From Asterella californica (Eukaryota > Streptophyta > Marchantiopsida > Marchantiales > Aytoniaceae), in NCBI GenBank assembly GCA_036924285.1, contig JAYKYS010000001.1, positions 2,279,501 through 2,343,500 on the forward strand: a DNA stretch of 64,000 nt. The letters are read 5' to 3'. Position 1 is the stretch's first letter. The number at the start of each line of letters is the position of its first letter. Both the position numbers and the translations under genes were made by a program. This document shows, piece by piece, positions 22,748 to 34,622 of this stretch. Below the pieces are notes generated by a model. The model did no database searches and had not been told where the DNA came from. It worked only from the letters and a program-made list of their open reading frames with translations.

Positions 22748-23470
22748 TCAATAAAACTGCTCTTTAACTCGTTGCAACGTTCTATTCTGTCCTCCATGTC
22801 CAGCCAGTTCACAATCATGATATTCTTTTTTGACTAGTGTCCTTAGAGATCCAGCTGGAACATAGATCTTGGTTTGCTTATAAAACCAAAGGCCATTACG
22901 AAATGAGGGATTACGTACCAATGGATCTCTCTCTTGTTGGCTGGTCCAACGTTGAGCTTGAGGATCGTCTGTCAATGCTTGTCTGATTCGATCCAAAAAC
23001 TCTTCACTTGTGTCCTGAGTTGTTAACGTTTGGACACTTCTGCTTAACACATCCGCTGGAATATTTTCCTTCCCTTTTTGATACCGCCATTCGATATCAA
23101 AACGTGCAAGCTCCACTTGCCACCTCTGTTGTTTACGTGACAAACGAGGTTTACTCTGAAAGTATGTATTATCCTCGCAGTCCGTTACAACAGTAACTTT
23201 GCTTGGTAACAAATAATGCTCCCAACGTTTCAGACAGTGGACAACTGCGAACATTTGTTGTTCATGAGCAGGTCATTTCGTCTCAGTTTTTGAAAACTTG
23301 TGACTTTCGTAAGCTACTGGATGCTTTCCTTGCATCAACACTCCTCCAATGGCTCATTGAGAAGCATCTGTGTGAACCTCGAAAGGTTCTTCTATTTTTG
23401 GAAGAGCTAGCACGAGCATTTCTGTCAGTGCTTGTTTCAACTCTTGAAATGCTCTTTAAGCTGCTGGGTT
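22748..23470 (-). pseudogene. element 2 RNase H domain
   Basis: Removes RNA from the RNA/DNA hybrid made by reverse transcriptase. The segment reads VHCLKRWEHYLLPSKVTVVTD, then KQQRWQVELARFDIEWRY and ENIPADVLSRS, the standard gypsy RNase H C-terminal half. The N-terminal half (about 23283-23470) is in a different frame, so at least one frameshift separates them. The start of the integrase zinc finger (ELAGHGGQNRT) ends this segment. Confidence 0.8.
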
Positions 23471-23479
23471 CCAAATAAC

Positions 23480-24881
23480 CTTGGAAGTCTTGCGCAATAA
23501 GCCAAACAAAGGTGCGATTTTATGCGCAAATTGATAAACAAAGCGTCGAAAGTATGTGGCTAACCCAAGAAAAGATCTGAGCTCATGAACACTCTCAGGT
23601 CTCTTTCATTCAACAATAACTCGAATCTTAGCTTTGTTAGGGTGAATACCATGTACATCAATCAAACATCCTAGAAACACCACTCTCTTGTCCAAAAGAA
23701 CATTTGCTCTTCTTGAGGTAGAGTTGATGTTCTTCCATGCGCTTAAAAATTGATTCAACATCTGCTAGATGCTGATCCCAAGTGGATGAGAAGATGACTA
23801 TATCGTCCAAGTACACGATAACACTCTAATCCAAAAGATCTCTGAAGATCTCGTTCATCAGCCTGCAAAAAGTACCAGGTGCATTGGACAATCCAAACGA
23901 CAACACTGTATACTCAAACAAGCCATATCTCGTCCTTATAGCCGTCTTTTCTTCATCTCCTTCTTTGATCCGGATTTGATGATATCCAGAACGAAGATCT
24001 AACTTGATGAAGTACTTTCCTGTGGCCAACCGATCTGTAGTTTCATCCATGAGAGGAAGAGGGTACTTGTTCTTGACAGTAACCTTATTAAGTGCACGGT
24101 AGTCTGCACACATGCGGATACCACCATCTTTTTTGGTCACGGACAAGACCGGTGCAGCATAAAGTGATATGCTGGGTCGTAAGATACCCTGAACTATCAA
24201 CTCTTTCAACTGAGTCTTCAGTTCTATTAATTCATCAAACGACATGCGTCTTGATGACACTGCAATAGGTGTAGTCCCAAGAACCAGATCAATGACATGA
24301 TCCAAAGCTCTCCTCGGAGGAAGTCCTGTTGGTAACTGATCCTGCATTATATGAGAATACCTCTCAATCAGTACTTGCATATCATGGTGTAAGGGAAGAG
24401 CAGCAACACGTTCCTTCTCATCCGTCTCCACTTTGGGTTTAGACATCACTGCAACCCAAGCTTCGTCTACCGATTTGATTTGCTTTCCAAACTACCTAGC
24501 TGTGCAGATTTGAAATGCAACCTTGGCTCGTTGGAATCTACGGACAACATGATTTGGCTCCTTGGGTCTCTCTTTGATGATCAATGGATGGGGTTGACCC
24601 AAGCCCCATTGATCCATGATTATGACGTTCTCTTCTTGAACATCTAGCTTGGCCTTGGTCTCTTGTAACCAAGACCATGACAAGATACTCTCCATCGTGT
24701 CACCTAAACTTATAACTAAAACCTCATGCTTCCTAGTTATCTCTCCAACAGTAATAAAAACACTCATGAGTTTTTTTGTAACGATTGTGCTGCCTTGCAC
24801 AAATCTTATCAACAACGGGCTCATGATCTTGATTCTAGTCACCTCTAAAGTCCTGACTAATTTTTCATCCAAGACATTCAC
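23480..24881 (-). pseudogene. element 2 protease and reverse transcriptase
   Basis: 24881-24492 corresponds to the protease-like region (VLVISLGDTMESILSWSWL). 24449-23826 is reverse transcriptase, with VTKKDGGIRMCADYRALNKV, PLPLMDE, KLDLRSGYHQIRIKEGDE and FGLSNAPGTFCRLMN. An in-frame TAG (23826-23828) stops it just before the catalytic YLDDIV at about 23800. Downstream pieces of the thumb region (about 23480-23790) lie in mixed frames. Most plant gypsy elements have these parts in one ORF. Confidence 0.85.
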
Positions 24882-25540
24882 ATCTGTTCCAATATCAATA
24901 AGAAAACAACATTGTTGATTCTTATTTTCACTTCAATCCATGACAAAAAATCCCCATGTTCTACCAAATGCTCACCAACACATATCTCTGCTCCAATAGT
25001 CGTCTCAACTGGTTCTTCAACACTGGTTGTCTCTTCAACTGTCAACTGACGAACGTTGCTCGTTGATGAACGTTGAAGACACTCACGAGCAATGTGACCG
25101 TCTCGTCCGCATCGAAAACAGATCATCGTCCTTGAAGATGTAGCACTACTAGCTCCACTGTCTAGCACCTGAAGTCGAAGTTTGGTTGGATCTTGCATTG
25201 GATGCATAAGATCCAATAGGTCGGGTTTGAGTAGGACCACGAATAACTCATTGCTGTTGAGACTCACGAGGAAATCTCTTTCCCTCTGCACCAAATCTTC
25301 CACCACCACGTCCTCTACCACCTCTACTCTGAGAGGACGCTATCTGTCCTTGAGGATTGCGCCAAAATCCTCTACTAGGCTCGCCACCATTTGTTTCACG
25401 CTGAAACTTGGAAGATTACACGATGTAGTTATGTTCCCTAGTGTTCTCTGTTGCTTCCAAAAATGCAAACAAGTCTTGCATGTCCTCAGACTTATGAAAC
25501 ATAACTCAACTATCAAACACACTAGCATAAAAACCTTGCA
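24878..25540 (-). pseudogene. element 2 nucleocapsid zinc knuckle region
   Basis: Contains a CCHC knuckle, CFRCGRDGHIAREC, at about 25085-25130, preceded by an RG/GG-rich stretch encoded near 25300-25340. Zinc knuckles of this kind bind and package element RNA. The frame is broken between here and the capsid segment. Confidence 0.75.
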
Positions 25541-25727
25541 GATCTTTCTTCAGGTGTAACATCAAGTCGGTGCGATCCACCATGTGCAAACGAGTAATCA
25601 AATCAAAAAATCACTGGAGATATTGTCTGATACTCCCTGTCTGTCTCAAATGAATGAGCTCTAATCGAAACTGTGTAGCTTCATCCACTAGTACCAAATG
25701 TCGTCGGAGTTCATCTTTCAGCTCCGA

Positions 25728-26249
25728 TCAAATGGACATAGGAGTTGTACCGTTCAAACTCCTCATCTGTTGTTGACTTCCATACCATTCCTTAGCCTCT
25801 CTTTCCAATCTACTAACAGCATAGGTGAACCAACTGCGCTCATCGAAATTCTCTAGATAATTTTTCATTTCAGTAATCCATAACTCAAATCTGGAAAAAA
25901 TTTTCTCACCGTTGAAAGCTGGTGGTGTCGTTGGTTCAGTCCACTTCATTTTTCGCTTGTGCCCTTTTTTGACTGAGTTGCATTCCGTAACATTCTCTTG
26001 CATTTTTTGTGACCCATTTTCATTCTTATCTGCTTGAGCAATATCAAATGCTCTTTCACTTGATAGTGTTAAATCATTGACTTGTTCGATTTGTAATACA
26101 GGGACCTCCGCTTTTTTCTCTTGTGTCATTTTTGCTTGAGTTAAATTTGCTTTAAGCATTTTGTTCTCAGCTTTCATTTGCTCAAGTCGGTCTTCCAATT
26201 TTCTCAGCAATGCTTTCATCTCGTCTAACTCTGTCGACCCAACCTTCAT
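25728..26249 (-). pseudogene. element 2 gag N-terminal and capsid region
   Basis: Starts near 26249, some 40 bp downstream of the primer-binding site. A coiled coil (DEMKALLRKLEDRLEQMKAE) is followed by a spacer and the gypsy capsid core, recognised by PPAFNGEKIFSRFELWITEM and WFTYAVSRLEREAKEWY. It ends at a stop shortly after; the rest of capsid (25540-25727) is in other frames. Confidence 0.75.
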
Positions 26250-26285
26250 TGTCGATGATGTTCAACAAAGACTCAACTTGAGTCT

Positions 26286-26297
26286 GCTCTGATACCA
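26286..26297 (-). other. element 2 primer-binding site (initiator tRNA-Met)
   Basis: On the minus strand TGGTATCAGAGC lies two bases inside the 5' LTR. This 12-mer is complementary to the 3' end of plant initiator tRNA-Met and fixes the element's orientation and LTR boundary. Confidence 0.9.
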
Positions 26298-26299
26298 AC

Positions 26300-27235
26300 T
26301 GTAACGTTTGATCGCAGAACTCAAAACAGATTTTTTAATCTCTAATCAATGAATTGCCGAACGTGAACCTCCCTAAGGACTTATATACTTTATTTGTGTC
26401 TCCAAATCTAGTTCGTTAAACTATTAACTAATGAGCACAGAGGATTTAATATCTATTGAATGGGTTTCGAATGACCAACTAGTCTTTTGTAGGTCTTTGG
26501 TCAATCTCTGGTTATTAAACACATGTGAAACTATTCTAGACCTGGGTTGCATAAAATTTAGACAGCATTTTCATTATTGGTGATCAAATCGAAACGCCAA
26601 AACCCACAAAGAGTAACCGCCAAGACAAAGAGACCTATTAGATGCTAAAAAGTAGAAAAGCAAAATAATTACACCGAAATAAAATCAACATAACATCAGA
26701 TACGCTCAACTCAGTTTTGGCACACAACCCAAGTTTACTTATCATGACGATTACTTGTTGACAAGGTCACGCAACGCTCTTGGACCGACAATTCTTCAAT
26801 ACTCAACAACTCTGCTGTGAAAAATTAATTCCAGAACTAAAATTTCATTAAAAAATCTACTTTCACTCTGAACGCCATGATTTCTGTTACTTAACAGATT
26901 AGACCCTAAATCAACAATCTAATCAACACCTTATCATTCTTGTTGATCATAAATTTGCTCTTCAAGTCTACTTTCCAAGAAATTTGATTTGCATTCAATT
27001 CTAGTTCTCTGATCTCTGAACTCCAAGATATAATCTCTTTATCTTGAAAATACAATCTTCTTTCCTCACCATCAAAAATATTCTTCTCCAAAAACTGAAA
27101 ACGGATAATGGTTCATTTAGAGTTCGCGACTCTCTTTATCTGGTCTCCTTGAGTCAACCTTGTGACCTTGTAACTGTCACCTTTTTGGTAATCATTGCCC
27201 GAATTACATCTGGTTAGAAAGCAAAAAGTGTTACA
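26300..27235 (-). repeat. element 2 5' LTR (936 bp)
   Basis: Pairs with 20103-21071. Most differences are T or A here against C or G in the partner, plus a ~33-bp deletion near 26744. Confidence 0.9.
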
Positions 27236-27666
27236 TTGCCCATCTCTTGTACACTTGTATAAATGTGAACCAAAGTACGCGTTATTATACTTCGTGCTTG
27301 TTACCTTGTACCAAAGCAACCGACCGCTGACTTGATGGTCGGCAAATATCCACTCGCAATGAGAACCAAAAGCCAAGGGTTAGGGTTAGGGAATGTGTTA
27401 TTTCCAGCCAGAAAATGAAAAATCAATGTAATACTGCAAGTTGATACCTATGAATGGTTTCTCATCTACTCTTGAATCCAGTAGAAGGCTGTCGTATAAT
27501 TTTCAACGCCGCTCTACAATTACACCGATTCCAAATCCTATATCTTCAACAAACCAATTGCAGGAGGAAGGAAACGCTTTCTTCAGCCAAGCACCAGACC
27601 CCTCGCTACTCCTGCAATGCCCACAAGCAGACGCAAAGAAGATGATGTTGTATAGGTTGACCAGTT
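27236..27666. other. gap between element 2 and the HDA8-like gene, with a short telomere-like run
   Basis: 27376-27391 reads agggttagggttaggg, a two-and-a-half-unit telomere-like run, too short to mark a telomere. The remainder probably includes the 3' UTR of the HDA8-like gene. Nothing else is evident. Confidence 0.5.
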
Positions 27667-30600
27667 TCAACTAAGATCCCTCGGTCTTACCTCTTTCTTA
27701 GCAGCAGCGACGGCACTGGAACACGTCGTCTTGAGTTCTTCTACTCTGTCGACTGCCGGAGCTTCATCTTCTATGTAATAGCCGATAGGGTCATCCAGTA
27801 GATCCTCAGGTAGGTGTAGAATTCCTTCAATCATACCATGGACACAGTAGGCAGAGTACGTCACGTGATAACCTCCTTCCTGGACGAGAAGTATCCTTCC
27901 GTCCGTGTGTTTGTCGGCTTGTTCCCTGAAAATTTTACCTAGATTGCGATATCCATCTACAGTCAAACACTGCCTTCCGTTGGGATCAAACTGTCAATAC
28001 ACCAAATACGTTTTGTCAGCACATGTTGTTATGCCGCCTGAACTACTGGCTTAGTTGCTCGTAAAGATTCTGGAAAAGAAGAAACAGATTAACATGTGAT
28101 GGCACCAGCGGTCTGACATAGCATGCAGCACCACCACCAATGAGATCCACTGACAGAATGACAAACTGGTGATATCTCTCCCTAAGGTCGAGTGCCCTTT
28201 GGCCCCAAGATCTTGCTTCAAGATTGACGGCAGCAACAAAGGTTCCAAGCTCACGGCAGGAACACACACCGTAAAGGCAAATAAGTCTCCTTCGGAACCT
28301 TAAGGAAAAATATACAAGAATATGCTTCAACCTCTAAACGAAATGAACTTTCTAGCTCAGACTTTGTTCAAGTCACAGGTTCTCATCCAACAAACGTATA
28401 TAATGTCCTTGGCAGTGGGCATAAACTGCCGTGATGGATATACGAACAGACAAGTCAGTTCTTCTATCGCAAGTGCTGTACAAAGAGTTTCAGCTTTAAG
28501 GGCGCATCGCACTAGGATATAGATGTTCGAAAACTCACCGCACTCGCATCTTGACCAAATGTTAACGACCAGAAGATCAGGCTTGAAATGTGCTAGAGCC
28601 GGGATCGCTAGCTCCCTCACTGCGTACTCATAACCTCTATCTCCAGTTCCATTTGGGAGAGGTATATTTAGATTGTATCCTATTCCTGCACCTTTACCAA
28701 CCTCATCAGGCATGCCTGTCTGCGGATGCGATTCACCCCACGACCCATGATTCATGTGAAGAGAGATGGTGAAAACATCGTCCCGCGCATAAAACCCTTC
28801 GGCCGTACCATTACCATAGTGAACGTCAATATCCACCACCGCAACTTTCTTCACTCCGGAGTCAATAGCTAGGTGCAGTAATATGAATGAAAGTGCACAA
28901 GTTCAGTGCCTTACCCAGATACTTCCAAACTCCGACCCATAGAAGATGCATTTAAGTTCACCACTGTAGCTCCACTGACAGCCGAAAACCAACAAGAATA
29001 AACATATTGGCTTACACTACGGACTGTGAAAACGCAACTAACACCGAACGGCCAACCCTCATTTTAAGCCTGAAATGAAAAGCCTAACTGCAACTTAGCC
29101 CCCAGTAAAAATCTAAGCTTTCTCCACGGTTCGCCAAATCAAGGTTCACGTTTGTGAAATTAAACACGTCAGTCACGCTCGGGTAAACCATCCTCTCCTG
29201 GACGGCTACAGCAGCATTGTTTAGAAAGCAGTAACCATCCGCCCGAGTTGGCTGAGCATGATGACCTGGAGGTCGTACAAGAGCATATGCCAATTTCCCG
29301 GAGCCCTCCAGAATGTATCGCATAGCCTGAAATTCCACATACATGGCTGACAACTCTTAGCCTCAACGAAGGAGAGGTAAACTTTAGAAGGTAACATCTA
29401 CGAGACTTAGAAAATGTAGCCAAGCAGATATGTCACAAGAAGCAGCGTAGAACCAGATACCAATCACCGTCCCGGTCTTCCTATGAAAATGTGAAGGATT
29501 TTTCACTCCTAGGAAAGTTTCAAGTTCCAAACTCAGCAGTTCATACTTTGTTCACACTTCAATGGCTTCTTTTTTTATATACCATCATAGTGGTGCCAGC
29601 AGCGAGTAGGGCAGCTTTCCATGAACCAGGATTAAGCCGAGTTCCTCCACACAGAGTTTTCCCCCCTGCCTTGTTTGCATCCAAGAGATCTCTAATGTAC
29701 GCTGCAAAGGTAGGGCCATTACAACACAACGCAAGAATCTTGATGGTCAGGCCCAATGTCTAACCCAAAGACACACAACAGACGTCCAGCGACACAAGGT
29801 GTCACTTACATCTCTTATGACTTAAAGGGTACGACTCTTGTAAGATCGCAGTGTACTATTCTTCATGAAGGACATATGGTGGAAGTGAAATAAGTGACAA
29901 AGCACAGAAAGATATTCCAGACTGCTGGGTGCGGGAGCCATGATGAATGCCTATGGATATCTACTTAGAAAACGTATAGAGCTCAAATTCCACAAGCAAT
30001 CTTGAAGACAAACTTGGTTGCCACACATGTAAAAGCAAGAGGCGAGAAACACACTAAGCATTAAAAAGGGACTAATGCTTTCGATGAGTTATCTTCATAC
30101 GTCGAGAATGGCAGATACGCTCAAGGATCTCTAGTATAGGGGTATCACGCAATTAGTCCAGCTTTCGATGAGTTACTGACGATCCAATCAGGACAAATAC
30201 AAATGATAACTATGAGTGCTAATATTTCTAACGAAACTTCAGCGTCATCTCTTCAAAGAGTACATCCGTAAAGTTGCTTCATTGACATGGTCAAACGAGA
30301 AACTAATAACGAGCAATGAAAATAAAAACGACTTGTTACCAAATAGATTCCTCTCATACACCATACGTTCGCATTATATGTTTTCAATATCAGTTAAACA
30401 ACACACATGTCGGAATTCACAGATTGATTTTCACATAAAAGTATCTGAAAATCTGAAACTTTATCTGAGTATCAATCTCAGAATTTCCACATGTCCCCAC
30501 TCGGACATGATTAAGGTCTGGCAAACATGCAGCCTGTGACCATGTGCGCTTACATTATTAAATACAGTTCCAACCAAACTGCCCCTGTCCCTGTATAATT

Positions 30601-31343
30601 TACCTTTGGATGATTGCAAAACATTCGAGCAATGTGCATACGATACAAACTGGCAAGTCAGACGCTATCCAGCTAACTTGCATACTACATAATTTTACTC
30701 CGATCCATCATATGTAAAGTGTGATCCAGTAACGCCAACATGAGGTTCCAGGGTTATACTTCTTTTTTACTGATTCACTGACTGCTTATATCTCACGAAG
30801 AAAGGAACGCTACATACCAAGTATGATGAATGCCAGGACTGCGGAAACATAATTTTCACTCAGGAAACGTACTAGCATAACATAACTAAAAGTGTCTCCA
30901 AGCAAAAATTCTGAACTAAAACCTTCTCTTTTAAAACAAGCTAGCAATGTGTCGATACACAGAATTCGAACTTACAAACCCCAACATTCATTCCGCCATC
31001 GTATGAGCTGCACAAGCCTAAATCTTAACATGTCTGACGGTGAGTGAAGCGAATTACCTGGAGAATGAAATGGCGTCAACTCCTCAAGCTCAGCTGCACA
31101 GCCATCATGCCAGCGGATATAAGGCGCAATCGGACCCTTCTTCAGAATGGAGAGAATGTTGATGATCCTCTCTGGATTCTCCGGGTGATGATCGAGCACC
31201 GCCAAAAACCCCGGATCATGAAGCGTGTCAAACATCCCCTCGCCTGCGTTGTGAGCCAGCATCCCATTATCCCAGAAAACATTCATCTTCGGTCGTCCAT
31301 CATCAACCGGTGCACTTCCCTCTGCTCCAGTGGACTCCATCAT
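27667..31343 (-). CDS. HDA8: HDA8-like class II histone deacetylase, five exons, with damage
   Basis: Zn-dependent lysine deacetylase acting on histones or other proteins. Exons (minus): 31343-31058, 29701-29583, 29326-29198, 28872-28539, 27990-27667; about 396 aa if intact, against about 380 for plant HDA8. Exon 1: MNVFWDNGMLAHNAGEGMFD and HHPENPERI. Exon 2: NPGSWKAALLAAGTTM. Exon 3: LVRPPGHHAQP with the active-site His pair, then GYCFLNN. Exon 4: DIDVHYGNGTAEGF with Zn ligands Asp and His, and SLHMNHGSWGESHPQ. Exon 5: FDPNGRQCLT and the catalytic Tyr in QEGGYHVTYSAY. Two oddities: one extra T (28557-28559) shifts frame just before GQDASA at the end of exon 4, and intron 3 would have to start GA and end AC to keep the conserved spacing. 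Introns 1, 2 and 4 are GT-AG. The copy may be a recent pseudogene, or carry sequencing errors. I am sure of the family, unsure of function. Confidence 0.85.
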
Positions 31344-33953
31344 GTATCAAAAGTTTCTGCTTCGGCAACCCGTCACAGAGTAGACAAATCCAGTAGAATA
31401 ATTATGTTTAACCTGTGCGAACATACCTAACTCAAACTGTGATATTTATCAAGAGCTCGAGCTGGGATATCTCAACTCAGAATTGGAGTGATTGACACCC
31501 TCCCTAAATCCTGTTTCGTGAATAGGAGAGAAAAGAAACCGACCATGAGACTGAGGTCAGAAAGTTGTAAGGTGGGTCTGAGGGATGTCAAGGTAGTGAA
31601 GCTGATCGAAATTTAGGGGAAGAAGAGGAGTTCACGAAGAGTATTCGATCCACTTTACGGAAGCCAAAGTTAGGTCCTCATGCCGATGAAGATATGAAAC
31701 ATGCGGGCACTTCCCGCTACTGCAAACTCCAATGGACTCAAAATCCTGGCCTTTGGGACCAAGCGGATGATGGGTGAATGAGAGGTCAGAAGGACAAATG
31801 TCTGGACAGGTACTTCACCTCATGGAGTAAGGCAGAACCATACTGTAATCTTTCTCGTGACGGTAGTGCTCTGCTGAGTATCAAAATGAAGTACCAACGA
31901 GCCATATGACTGCAAGTGGTCCTTCTGTAATCACGTTCGCCTCTGTAAGTAGTGTCATTCACTCAGAGGGTAGTTTTGCTCTGACGTGATCTCGGTTGAG
32001 CACCTTTCACCATTTGGCATGCATCCCGAGCTGTTTCATGTTATTTTCCCCGTCTAGTGCTTGCACTTGCACAATGTTCTCTGGTCCAGATGAAGGTCTA
32101 TCTTCGATTCTGTCTTAGCAGGAAATGACAGCGTAGAGTCTTGGTATTCTCGTACAAGATATCAGTCAGTGTTGGTCTTTCTAAGTTTTCAACTCACTCT
32201 CCTCTTGGAGGATCTAGCGAAAGTCGATGAAGCTTCTCAAAGAAAATGCCACCGGCAGGAAAACGTGGATGAAGCTTGCCAGACTCCAGAGTATTATAAA
32301 TAGTGTCAAGCCTGAATCTAGGAGAGCGAAGTGGATCTCACCAACAACGATGGTTTTCTGTCTATTCGTCTGATGTGTCCCAACGCCGGCGACACGAGAT
32401 AGCAAGCCGGAGGTCTTTCATGTAATAATCTGAGGACGTCTCCTCTGAGCATGATGTCTATCTTATGCTGTGGCAGCTTGGGAGGTCGCTGAAGTTGAAC
32501 AGATTTGAAGAAATTACGAAGGAGAAGACTGTCGGGCGATATGTCAGAGAGGGAAGACCAATGTCTGACGTAGACTCGCTCTCAAGACCCGCAAAGCCAG
32601 CGCCGGAAGTCATGCCAGTCCCGAGCTCAAGCAAGGAACCGCGATAGTAGCCAAAGTGGGAAGCCGTTGTGGTTTGTCGCCTCTGACCCGGTGCCACTCA
32701 AGGAAAATGTCAGCGAGTGTTACTCGAATTCACTGAATGGTGTTCGCCCTGGACAAGTTGATCCTCGCGGAGCAATTTCAGATGCGCGAAAGGGTACTGC
32801 TAGGCCTCAAGCTCTTGTGTCCTTGGTAGAAGTTGCAAAAGATGGAGAATATTTAGTTCCTTCCAAAAGAAAGTTTAGCGGCGAAGATGAGTGTCCTTGG
32901 AACGGGTGCAGACTGTAGACTTTCGCAGCCGCTGCAGCAGTTAATGATTAGCTGTTTGTGATGACGACCTTCCCTGCAAGGAACTTCAGGGTTCAAAGAG
33001 CATGACAGCCGCTGCGTCTCGAGAAACGGGTTACCTCATTCCCTCACACCATCATTGTATCGCAATCTGGTTCCGAATGGATCAACCAACCGTTCATTCA
33101 CTTTAGATTATTGAACTGAAGGGACCGGAACAGTGCTCAAGATCGTCGTGACAGACACACTTCAACCTTCAGACACTACTTGCAACTAGATCTTCCATAT
33201 CCTACAATACATACAGTATAGCTTTTCCTGGCAAAAACTTTTGTCAGAGACTGAAAGTTGGACACTGCGAGAAAAAAGAAACACATGTAGTCTTGATCAG
33301 CAGCAACTCGAGTCACTTCTGTGATATCAACTCACTAGAACTCGGCAGGTATGCACGTGATATACAAGGACGTTGATAGTTTGTGCAAAGATGTTTGTCA
33401 CCTGGGCACCGTTCGACTCCTCAGGCTTCGGCATGACAGTCGACCATGTGGGGTTTCAACATCTCTTAACAGAGCCAATAGTAGCACAAATTCTGGGTGC
33501 TCTCGCTACCAGCCGAGCAGGATCATGGAGTACTTCATCCCGCGTGGTCCTCTGCTTACATAAGAATTAGCCATCATCATCTCTACCTGCCTCACTCGGA
33601 GTTCTCCTTCGATAGTCAGGGTTTGGACGGTATTCCCCCAAGCTTTCCGTCTCTATCACCTTCACCCGCCCCAAAGGGAGTAAGGTGATCGTGGAGAATA
33701 CTCCGCCTTGCTTTCTTCATGTCCTCCTTGTCATCGATATACGTCGGTTGTGAAACTTATCTCTCGGAAATTTCACAGTAATGCAGTTTCTCTGTAAGTT
33801 AGACTGTGCAAGACGTGAGGAACTGCAGACTTGTCCAGATTCGGCAGATCACTTATTTCCTTCAGAGTGCTCGTTCATAGACCTGAACTGTTTTGAGCGG
33901 GTATGTAATCATCCCACACGATGGTAAAGGAGATATGACCGTGGGGATTGTTC

Positions 33954-34020
33954 TTCAACCCATATGAAGATCGAGCTTCACATGGGTTGAACAGAGGTTG
34001 AACAGAGGGTTGAGCAGAGG
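33954..34020. repeat. 16-bp palindrome followed by 11-12-bp tandem repeat
   Basis: ttcaacccatatgaag (33954-33969) pairs with cttcacatgggttgaa (33976-33991) with one mismatch. The right arm runs straight into three tandem copies of gttgaacagag / ggttgagcagag. Confidence 0.7.
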
Positions 34021-34548
34021 GGAAAGTCTACAGGATTTAAGGAGTTGCATCATCAGCATATGACTCCTATCAAAGTTCAAAATGGACCTCCCGTGCATGT
34101 GGCATTTCAGAGGAATGTCCTAGATCGGTCGGGTCGGGATCAATTAAAGAGTGTTTTATTTGATCAGAAACTCAATGGTTTCAATCTGTGTAGTATGAGA
34201 GTGAAGAAAAGAAACGAAAACATCAACTCTATGCTTGATTTGCCTCGTTACAACAAAGAGACTCAATGCCTTTCAATCATGTACAATTTTTTGAGTTTCC
34301 AAACCTATGAATATGGGTCAACCCGCGGGTAGATTTCGCCGGTTTGTCGTTTCTTTTCCGGGGCTTTCTCTGCAATCGGGCTCTTCGTGAACTGCTCTTG
34401 CCTCGGCAGTTCTGGAGGTTAGAATTTCTTTCCCGCTCATATCCGTGAAACGAAATTATCGACCGTTCGTAAAACATTTTGGATTTGGAATCTCACTCGT
34501 TTGTATTTTACCGTGTTCTTAAATCCGATAACTCAGTGTATGTTTAGT

Positions 34549-34622
34549 CCACAAAACGTAAAGCCCACTCCGAAACGCAAACTCACTCTAAAACGTAAAA
34601 CCACTCCAAAACGTAAGCTCAA
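34549..34622. repeat. short tandem repeat, about four copies of 18-19 bp
   Basis: Units resemble cccactccaaaacgtaaa, with variants gtccacaaaacgtaaag, ccactccgaaacgcaaa, tcactctaaaacgtaaa and ccactccaaaacgtaag. Confidence 0.7.

Larger units (their letters stand above)
20103..27235 (-). mobile_element. element 2: complete but decayed Ty3/gypsy chromovirus
   Basis: On the minus strand the order is 5' LTR (27235-26300), primer-binding site, gag, protease, reverse transcriptase, RNase H, integrase, chromodomain-like tail, 3' LTR (21071-20103). Both LTRs end TGTAAC/GTTACA. Flanks are ctgcc (20098-20102) and ttgcc (27236-27240), a 5-bp target duplication with one C/T difference. The coding region is broken by many stops and frameshifts, so the copy is not autonomous. 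Confidence 0.9.

Noticed and set aside
27376..27391. Telomeric repeat array
   Set aside because: Only about two and a half units, unflanked by more; chance or a telo-box-type motif is enough.
28043..28330. ORFs on the minus strand between HDAC exons
   Set aside because: They fall in intron 4 of the HDA8-like gene and do not match the family.
34549..34622. CRISPR array
   Set aside because: Repeats are short, degenerate and without spacers; the DNA is plant nuclear.
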